DNA of 11,699 bases from JAIOTG01 sp964644045 (lineage in GTDB: Bacteria; Patescibacteriota; Patescibacteriia; Patescibacteriales; JAGXOH01): the NCBI GenBank assembly GCA_964644045.1, contig CAZXUK010000029.1:1-11699 (forward strand), in the 5' to 3' direction. The translations under genes and the position numbers were made by a program. Below the pieces are notes generated by a model. It was not told the origin of the DNA and did no database searches. It saw nothing but the letters and a program-made list of their open reading frames with translations. The stretch's first letter is position 1, and every line of letters starts with the position of its first letter. This document shows positions 7,480 to 11,699 of the stretch, one piece after another.

Positions 7480-7505
7480 AAAACTCGCCCAAAAAGGCGA
7501 GTTTT
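7480..7505 (+). terminator. Rho-independent terminator after the PBP gene
   Basis: A 10-bp stem, AAAACTCGCC (7480-7489) with GGCGAGTTTT (7496-7505), closes a 6-nt loop. The right arm supplies only four T residues before AAG, so termination may be incomplete. Because the left arm begins with A residues, the hairpin could also work on the opposite strand. It sits 8 bp before the start codon of the broken hydrolase gene and leaves that gene no obvious promoter of its own. Confidence 0.75.
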
Positions 7506-7513
7506 AAGAATTT

Positions 7514-8256
7514 ATGAAAAAAGTTGTCTTTGAAAACTCCCGAAAACAAAAATTGGTAGGCAATTTTTACCCGGCCAAGTCCGGCTCTATTATTATAATG
7601 TCTCACGGTTTTACCAAAGACAAAACAGAGGGAGGTAAATTTCTAAAGGCCGGTCAAAGGCTTAACAACCCGGGATACAATGTCTTAAGTTTTGATTTTA
7701 GTGGTTGTGGAGAAAGTCCAAACGACTCTTTAACCCTGGAAAAACAAATTAATGATCTGGGGTCAGCTATTAAATTTGTAAAAAGAAAAGGGTATAAAAA
7801 AATTGCTTTGTTGGGTTATAGTTTAGGAGGTTTGGTTTCTTTAAAAAACTATGGGCCGGAAATAAAAACTATGGTTTTGTGGGCGCCCCTAACTGATAAA
7901 TTGAAATATAATTGGAAAAAAATTATACCAAACAACAATTAAAAGATCTTAGAAAAAATCTTTTTTTACTAAAACAATAAAAAAGGTCCTCGAAAACAAA
8001 TAACTGTTGAACAAAAAATGTTTAACAGTTTAAAGTCTTTGGAACAAAAAAACTTTTTAAAAAAATAAAATGCCCGATTTTAATAATTTATGGACAAAAA
8101 GACAAAAGCATTCCCTATACCGACTCTCAAAAAGCCACAAAAATGTTACCTTCGGAATCTGAATTAAAACTTATCAAAGAAGCTAACCACGGTTTTTATA
8201 AAAACTTAGATAAGGTGATTAATTTAACTCAAAAATGGCTTTTAAAACATTTTTAA
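7514..8256 (+). pseudogene. Alpha/beta hydrolase (serine hydrolase) broken by three frameshifts
   Basis: The first open segment (142 codons, stop at 7940-7942) is the N-terminal part of an alpha/beta hydrolase: HGF at residues 31-33 for the oxyanion hole and nucleophile S103 in GYSLGG (101-106). Downstream the protein continues in other frames. About 7921-7980 reads NYTKQQLKDLRKN. About 7974-8068 returns to the first frame with ITVEQKMFNSLKSLEQ. About 8065-8256 carries PILIIYGQKD, with the acid Asp codon at 8101-8103, and NHGFY, with the catalytic His codon at 8188-8190, ending at TAA 8254-8256. Repairing one-base changes near 7916-7922, 7961-7984 and 8059-8065 would give about 247 residues, normal for the family. 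All three lie at A or T runs, and the residues between look conserved, so decay is recent or the breaks are sequencing errors. Intact neighbouring genes carry A8 runs without errors, which favours decay. The encoded enzyme's substrate cannot be told. Confidence 0.88.
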
Positions 8257-8266
8257 ACCCAACCCC

Positions 8267-9394
8267 CTATTGTTTAATAGGCATTATAATATAAAGATAG
8301 TCTTTTTCTTTAATTGGGGTGATTACACAAGGAGTATTACTGTCTGTTATTTTTATTTCTATCTCTTCTTCTTCTATTGTTTTTAAATTATCCAATAAAT
8401 ATTGATAATTTATTATTATCCGGTTGTCCTCACCTTGGGTTTGAGAATCAATTTTTACTATGTTTTCTCCGGTTTGTCCGGAGGTGGAAGAGACTATTAT
8501 TTGGTTTTTTTCCTTGGGAAAATCCAGATTAATATCATTTACGCCGGTTTTAGAAAAAAGGGAAGAGGTTTTAACCGCTCGGATCAGCTCGTTTTTATCA
8601 ACCTTGGCTTTGGTTTGGCTTTTATTGGGAATAATTTGTTTATAATCAGGATATTGCCCCTCTATTAAACGAGAAACCAACTCCGTACTGTTGGTGCTAA
8701 AAAGAATTTGGTTTTCTGTTATAAAAAAATCAACCTCTTCTTCCTCTTTTATCTCCCCATCTTCACCCAAACCGGAAAGGATTCTTAACAACTCCTGAAT
8801 GGTTTTGGCGGGAACAATAACTTCTTTTTCGTTTTTGTTTTTGTTTTCTATCTTTACCTTTTTTTCTGCTAACCTATAACTATCCGTGGAAACCAAGGTT
8901 AACTCGTTTTGATTTATTGAAAACAAAATACCGTTTAGTTCCGCCCTGGACTCGGCTGTGGAAGCGGCAAAAACCACCCGGGAAAGCGCTTTTTTAAACT
9001 CTTTTATTCCTGTTTTATACCCCTCTTTTTTTTCAACTTGAGGAATTAAGGGAAAATCTTCGCTTGATTGGCCTTTAATTTTAGTATGATAATTCTCACA
9101 CTCTATCTCCAATTCTTCTTTTTGTTGTTTTATTTTTATTTTTTTATCCGGAAGTAAATTAATATAATCCGAGATCATTTTAGAATTAACCGTAAAAACT
9201 CCTTCTTTTTCCGTTTTTCCTCTTAAATAATGAGTTATACCGGTTTCCAGGTCTGTGGTTGTTAGTTTTATATTCCCTTCTTCCGCTTCAATCATTACGT
9301 TATTTAAAATGGGAAGATTGACATTTTTTCCCGCAATGTGACTAACTATAAACAAACCTTTTCGTAAGTTGTTTTTTATACTCAAGAATTCCAT
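8267..9394 (-). CDS. dnaN: DNA polymerase III beta subunit (sliding clamp)
   Basis: A 375-residue beta clamp, normal length. It forms a dimeric ring around DNA that tethers DNA polymerase III and other replication and repair partners. Three repeated clamp domains are expected at about 1-120, 128-255 and 256-375. Recognisable landmarks are AGKNVNLPILNNV (21-33), FPLIP (114-118), STDSYRLA (169-176, the conserved TDSYRLA block), LIEGQYPDY (243-251) and the C-terminal YIIMPIKQ (368-375), which lines the partner-binding pocket. An acidic Glu-rich loop lies at 215-221. The start has no Shine-Dalgarno sequence and lies in nearly pure A+T DNA. It is downstream of dnaA in the classic order, separated by the probable origin. 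Its 3' end faces the hydrolase pseudogene with only 10 bp between the stops, and no terminator is evident there. Confidence 0.98.
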   Translation of the reverse strand: MEFLSIKNNLRKGLFIVSHIAGKNVNLPILNNVMIEAEEGNIKLTTTDLETGITHYLRGKTEKEGVFTVNSKMISDYINLLPDKKIKIKQQKEELEIECENYHTKIKGQSSEDFPLIPQVEKKEGYKTGIKEFKKALSRVVFAASTAESRAELNGILFSINQNELTLVSTDSYRLAEKKVKIENKNKNEKEVIVPAKTIQELLRILSGLGEDGEIKEEEEVDFFITENQILFSTNSTELVSRLIEGQYPDYKQIIPNKSQTKAKVDKNELIRAVKTSSLFSKTGVNDINLDFPKEKNQIIVSSTSGQTGENIVKIDSQTQGEDNRIIINYQYLLDNLKTIEEEEIEIKITDSNTPCVITPIKEKDYLYIIMPIKQ

Positions 9395-9662
9395 ATTTTT
9401 ATTTTATTAATTTATTAGATATTTATTAAAAAATAATATTAATAAGGGTTGTTGAAAAAACTTTTTAATTATATTTTTGTTCGTATTTTAGCCAAATATT
9501 GTGTTTTAAAAGTTGTTGATAATTTTGGGAAAAAAGATTGATATTTTGTTGTTTTATACACACCTTTTTTTAAAGTTTGTTTTGTTAACATTTTATTAAA
9601 TTTTCTCCCCAATTTTTTACACAAAATTTTAAACAACAACCGGGGTGTTTATACACACCTTT
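9395..9662. other. oriC: Probable replication origin (oriC) in the dnaA-dnaN gap
   Basis: This 268-bp gap has no plausible gene. DnaA-box-like 9-mers: TTATACACA at 9554-9562 and 9649-9657 (matching the TTATMCACA consensus), TTTTACACA at 9615-9623 (one mismatch), and on the - strand TTATCAACA at 9514-9522 (one mismatch). The dnaN-proximal part, about 9395-9445, is almost entirely A/T and would suit a DNA-unwinding element. Boxes beside an A+T-rich block between dnaA and dnaN match the usual bacterial origin layout. The sites are seen; origin function is inferred from position. Confidence 0.7.
9468..9495 (-). promoter_or_regulatory. Putative dnaN promoter
   Basis: On the - strand, TTGGCT (9495 to 9490) and a perfect TATAAT (9473 to 9468) are 16 bp apart. 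Initiation near 9461 would give a leader of about 65 nt before dnaN. The promoter lies inside the probable origin, close to the DnaA-box-like site at 9514-9522, so DnaA could influence it. This is inference from motif spacing alone. Confidence 0.5.
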
Positions 9663-9664
9663 TT
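9553..9664 (+). repeat. Pair of 17-bp direct repeats containing DnaA boxes
   Basis: TTTATACACACCTTTTT is present exactly at 9553-9569 and 9648-9664, 95 bp apart. Each copy contains the DnaA-box match TTATACACA followed by CC and a T run. The second copy overlaps the last bases of the dnaA gene, including part of its stop codon. Identity beyond the 9-bp box suggests the flanks matter, or that the copies arose by duplication. Confidence 0.8.
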
Positions 9665-11036
9665 AAGAACTTAAGATTTGTTTTATAGATTCTATTTCTT
9701 GTTTGATTTTTTTATTTTCTTTTTCTTTTACTTCTTCCAAGATTTTGTTATAAGCGTGCATGGCGGTGGTATGATCCCTTCCTCCCAACTCTTGTCCAAT
9801 AGTGGGATAAGAAGCATCAACCTCTTCTCGCATTAAAAATATAGCGACCTGTCTGGGCCAAACCAACTCTTTTCTTCTTCCTTTTCCGGTTAAATCTTTG
9901 TTATTTAAACTATAAAAACTGCAAACCGCTTCAATAATATCTTTAACAGAAACACTTTTAGCTTGAAGGTTGCACAAAAGGTCGTTTAAAATGTTTTTAG
10001 TGGTTTTTAAAGAGGGGGTGGAGTTGTTAAATTCATGAAAGACAATAATTTTGTTTAAAGCACCTTCTAACTCTCTAATATTGTTGTCTATGTTGTTGGC
10101 AATATACTCCAAAATTTCTCGATCCAAGGAATAACTTTTTTCTTTAGCTTTTTCCTCTAAAATAGCTATTTTGGTTTCCATATCAGGCTTGGAAACATCA
10201 GCCACCATCCCCGATTCAAAACGTGAAAGAAGTCTTTTTTCCAGAGCGGGAATGGATTTTGGCGGTTTATCTGAAGTTATAATAATTTGTTTGTCGGCTT
10301 GTTGTAACTCATTAAAAGTGTGAAAAAATTCTTCTTGGGTTCCGTCTTTACCGGCCATAAACTGAACATCGTCAATTAAAAGGAGGTCTACTTTGCGATA
10401 ACAATCTTTAAATTCTTTAGCTTTTCCGTTGTGTACGGCCTGGACATAATCATTGGTAAATTTTTCACTGGTAGTATATAAAGCTCGATAATTTTTAGAA
10501 ATTTCATTACCCACAGCTTGTAAAAGATGAGTTTTACCAAGACCCACGCCCCCGTAAATAAATAAAGGATTGTAAGCTCGTCCCAGGTTGGAAACTACGG
10601 CTTGAGCGGCGGCATGGGCAAGCTCGTTTCCTTTTCCGACCACAAAAGAATCAAAAGAATATTTGGAATTAAGGCCGAACTGATTGTAAGACTTTTTGTT
10701 TTCTTGCAAAGAAATGTTTTTTGAGGGCTCTTGGGAAGTAGGTTGTTCAGTGGTTTTTGTTTTTTTAGATTTTGGCTGTTCCGGCTTTTTGGTTTGAACT
10801 TTATAATAAATATTTTTTACCTCCTCGTTTACTACACTTTTTAAAGCTCTTAAAATTTCTTTATGGTATTTTTTTTCCAACCAGGTTTTGGTAAAAGTGT
10901 TGGGAACACAAATAATTACATCTCCGTTTTCAAAAGAAAGAATAAAAGTATTTTTAAACCAAGTGGTAAAATTGGCTTTGGATAAATTTAATTCTATCTC
11001 TCCTAAAACAGCTTGCCAAATTTGATCGTTGTCCAT
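9663..11036 (-). CDS. dnaA: Chromosomal replication initiator protein DnaA
   Basis: A 457-residue initiator that binds DnaA boxes at the origin, forms an ATP-dependent filament, opens the DNA and helps load the helicase. Domain I (about 1-80) is the partner-binding region. Domain II (about 82-120) is a short Lys/Gln/Pro-rich linker. Domain III (about 125-340) is the AAA+ core with Walker A GGVGLGKT (162-169), Walker B LLLIDDVQF (218-226), sensor I IIITSD (251-256), the arginine-finger region SRF (R272) and the sensor II helix RELEGAL (321-327). Domain IV (about 362-457) is the DNA-binding helix-turn-helix with signature GRDHTTAMHAYNKI (419-432). All key residues are present. The start has no Shine-Dalgarno sequence and a promoter-like TATAAT lies very close, so the mRNA may have almost no leader. 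The gene is transcribed toward dnaN. Confidence 0.99.
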   Translation of the reverse strand: MDNDQIWQAVLGEIELNLSKANFTTWFKNTFILSFENGDVIICVPNTFTKTWLEKKYHKEILRALKSVVNEEVKNIYYKVQTKKPEQPKSKKTKTTEQPTSQEPSKNISLQENKKSYNQFGLNSKYSFDSFVVGKGNELAHAAAQAVVSNLGRAYNPLFIYGGVGLGKTHLLQAVGNEISKNYRALYTTSEKFTNDYVQAVHNGKAKEFKDCYRKVDLLLIDDVQFMAGKDGTQEEFFHTFNELQQADKQIIITSDKPPKSIPALEKRLLSRFESGMVADVSKPDMETKIAILEEKAKEKSYSLDREILEYIANNIDNNIRELEGALNKIIVFHEFNNSTPSLKTTKNILNDLLCNLQAKSVSVKDIIEAVCSFYSLNNKDLTGKGRRKELVWPRQVAIFLMREEVDASYPTIGQELGGRDHTTAMHAYNKILEEVKEKENKKIKQEIESIKQILSS

Positions 11037-11052
11037 AACTTTTTATTAATTA

Positions 11053-11081
11053 ATTATAAAAAAAGACTGGTCCGGCTAAAA
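11053..11081 (-). promoter_or_regulatory. Putative dnaA promoter
   Basis: A perfect TATAAT lies on the - strand at 11058 to 11053. A weak -35 (TTTTAG, 11081 to 11076) is 17 bp upstream of it. Initiation near 11046 would leave about 10 nt before the dnaA ATG, with no ribosome binding site, so the transcript would be nearly leaderless. Confidence 0.45.
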
Positions 11082-11267
11082 CAATTTTGTTGTTTTAAAT
11101 TTAAAAACCACCAGTGTCCCGGAGCTTGTTTGGTGATGCGTTTTATTATTCAATATGGATTTTCTTTATTTTTGTATAATAGTAAAAATAATATAACAAG
11201 TAAAGAACAATGAAAACCCCCTTAGTTGTTTATAACTTGTTGGTATTTTGTGGAAAATTAAAGTAAG

Positions 11268-11296
11268 TTGACTAAAAAAAATCTATTTGTTATTAT
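11268..11296 (+). promoter_or_regulatory. Putative promoter of tRNA-Asp
   Basis: TTGACT at 11268-11273 and TATTAT at 11291-11296 have ideal 17-bp spacing, and TGT at 11288-11290 gives an extended -10. It points at the tRNA gene, which would start about 65 nt after the initiation site. This is one of the best promoter matches in the window. Confidence 0.65.
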
Positions 11297-11334
11297 TGTT
11301 TTAGTTTTATTAAAAAATATTTAAAAAAATGAAC

Positions 11335-11362
11335 AAAACGAACAAATGATTTCGTTTTTTAT
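11335..11362 (+). terminator. Hairpin with T tract just before tRNA-Asp (terminator-like or processing signal)
   Basis: AAAACGAA (11335-11342) pairs with TTCGTTTT (11351-11358) around an 8-nt loop and leads into the T-rich sequence TTATTTTT. The shape is that of a weak terminator, but it lies between the likely tRNA promoter and the tRNA, only about 6 bp before the tRNA 5' end. It may instead be a leader hairpin involved in 5' processing, or attenuate the tRNA transcript. The stem has only two GC pairs. Confidence 0.35.
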
Positions 11363-11367
11363 TTTTA

Positions 11368-11441
11368 GGAGCGGTAGTTCAGATGGTTAGAACGCATGCC
11401 TGTCACGCATGAGGTCGCGGGTTCGAGTCCCGTCCGCTCCG
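11368..11441 (+). tRNA. tRNA-Asp (anticodon GTC)
   Basis: A complete cloverleaf: acceptor stem GGAGCGG/CCGCTCC (11368-11374 with 11434-11440), D stem GTTC/GAAC, anticodon stem CATGC/GCATG with loop CTGTCAC and anticodon GTC at 11402-11404, variable loop AGGTC, and T arm GCGGG-TTCGAGT-CCCGT. The discriminator base at 11441 is G, as expected for bacterial tRNA-Asp. The genome reads GCA after the acceptor stem rather than a full CCA, so CCA must be added by the nucleotidyltransferase. It decodes GAC and GAT. A promoter precedes it and a terminator follows. Confidence 0.98.
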
Positions 11442-11444
11442 CAT

Positions 11445-11480
11445 ATTTAACCGCTAATTATAGCGGTTAAATTTATTTTT
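11445..11480 (+). terminator. Rho-independent terminator after tRNA-Asp
   Basis: A perfect 12-bp stem (11445-11456 with 11461-11472, core AACCGCTA/TAGCGGTT) closes a 4-nt loop and is followed by TTATTTTT. It starts 4 bp after the tRNA and clearly ends that transcript before the next gene. Confidence 0.9.
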
Positions 11481-11495
11481 AAAACAAATATATAC

Positions 11496-11544
11496 TTGAC
11501 TTTGCAATAGCATTGTTATAACGTCATTAAACAAATCGTATAAT
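11496..11544 (+). promoter_or_regulatory. Putative promoter region of the zinc-ribbon gene
   Basis: TTGACT (11496-11501) lies 15 bp before TATAAC (11517-11522), a slightly short spacing. A separate perfect TATAAT is at 11539-11544, but it lacks a good -35. Either could drive the small gene at 11576. I cannot decide between them from sequence alone. Confidence 0.5.
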
Positions 11545-11575
11545 CACAACATCGATAAACAGGAGGAAAACAGTT

Positions 11576-11699
11576 ATGGGATCAGAATTTGAAAAGTTGG
11601 CGAAACCCTATGAAAAAAAATGTCCGAAATGTGGAAAAACTGGTTTTATACCAAACAAACACGGACAATGCCTGGACTGCATTTCCGAGGCTCTCAATC
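11576..11699 (+). CDS. Small zinc-ribbon protein, 3'-truncated by the window end
   Basis: Forty-one codons are visible and the frame is open to the window edge, so the full length is unknown. Two Cys pairs, CPKC (C16, C19) and CLDC (C32, C35), spaced 12 residues apart form a typical four-Cys zinc ribbon. The start is secure: AGGAGG at 11561-11566 is a strong Shine-Dalgarno sequence 9 nt before the ATG, the only strong one in this window, and a promoter-like region lies upstream. The N-terminus is hydrophilic with no signal peptide. I do not recognise a specific family; zinc ribbons of this size may bind nucleic acid or other proteins. Confidence 0.75.
   Translation, partial: MGSEFEKLAKPYEKKCPKCGKTGFIPNKHGQCLDCISEALN

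Larger units (their letters stand above)
11037..11367. other. Non-coding region upstream of dnaA with DnaA-box-like sites
   Basis: This 331-bp region lies between the divergent dnaA and tRNA-Asp genes. I see no convincing protein gene; rpmH, often found here in other bacteria, is absent. Two - strand 9-mers resemble DnaA boxes with one mismatch each: TTATAAACA (11227-11235) and TTTTCCACA (11249-11257). A perfect TATAAT on the + strand at 11175-11180 has no good -35. Bases 11281-11345 are very A/T-rich. It could hold dnaA autoregulatory sites or a second half of a bipartite origin. Confidence 0.5.

Noticed and set aside
9395..9662. CRISPR or iteron array in the dnaA-dnaN gap
   Set aside because: Only two exact 17-bp copies exist, 95 bp apart, with no regular spacing. 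They are better explained as DnaA boxes.
11013..11213. 66-codon + strand frame over the dnaA start
   Set aside because: It overlaps dnaA antisense, has no ribosome binding site or domain-like sequence, and its composition is that of random A/T-rich DNA.
11210..11266. Short 18-codon frame MKTPLVVYNLL... upstream of the tRNA
   Set aside because: No ribosome binding site, no recognisable motif, and it overlaps DnaA-box-like sequence in A/T-rich DNA where such frames arise by chance.
11037..11367. rpmH (ribosomal protein L34) upstream of dnaA
   Set aside because: I looked for the short basic L34 sequence usual at this place in many bacteria and found nothing like it on either strand.
1..11699. 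Recoded TGA, as in some CPR lineages
   Set aside because: The large conserved genes (pnp, PBP, dnaA, dnaN) read through without in-frame TGA and end in TAA or TAG, so there is no sign of recoding.

Overview
The window is A+T-rich bacterial chromosome, read with the standard bacterial code. It looks like a member of the Candidate Phyla Radiation (Patescibacteria, probably a Parcubacteria-type lineage). That placement is inferred from the sequence style of DnaN, PNPase and the NYN protein, from compact operons, from the near-absence of Shine-Dalgarno sequences, and from short or leaderless 5' ends. No phylogeny was run.

Layout, left to right. (i) 1-41 holds two copies of a 16-bp direct repeat, probably the end of a mobile element. 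(ii) 70-3515 is an RNA-metabolism cluster on the + strand: promoter, rpsO (ribosomal protein S15 with an acidic C-terminal extension), a terminator, a NYN-domain putative ribonuclease, a long compound hairpin, then pnp (PNPase) and a strong terminator. (iii) 3527-7505 is a second + strand operon: an extended -10 promoter, a GalT-like/HIT-superfamily nucleotidyltransferase, and a class A penicillin-binding protein 7 bp downstream that carries Ig-like C-terminal modules, closed by a terminator. (iv) 7514-8256 is an alpha/beta hydrolase gene broken by three frame changes at A/T homopolymers; its catalytic triad can still be read across the frames. (v) 8267-11036 is dnaN and dnaA on the - strand (transcribed dnaA to dnaN), separated by a 268-bp gap with DnaA-box-like sites and an almost pure A+T block: the likely replication origin. 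(vi) 11037-11699 is a non-coding region upstream of dnaA with more DnaA-box-like sites, then a good promoter, tRNA-Asp(GTC), a terminator, and the start of a small zinc-ribbon protein that has the only strong Shine-Dalgarno sequence here.

How the parts relate. rpsO and pnp are neighbours in many bacteria, where PNPase represses its own mRNA through a long leader stem. Here a putative nuclease sits between them and a long stem lies just before pnp, so a comparable feedback loop is plausible. The GalT-like enzyme and the penicillin-binding protein suggest an envelope operon. The dnaA-dnaN pair marks the origin region. The + strand genes to its left point toward it, so they would be head-on to replication if the origin is active there.

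Nothing in the window looks like a wholly new defence or mobile system. The most interesting items are the pnp leader stem with the embedded NYN gene, the decaying hydrolase, the origin architecture, and the S15 extension.
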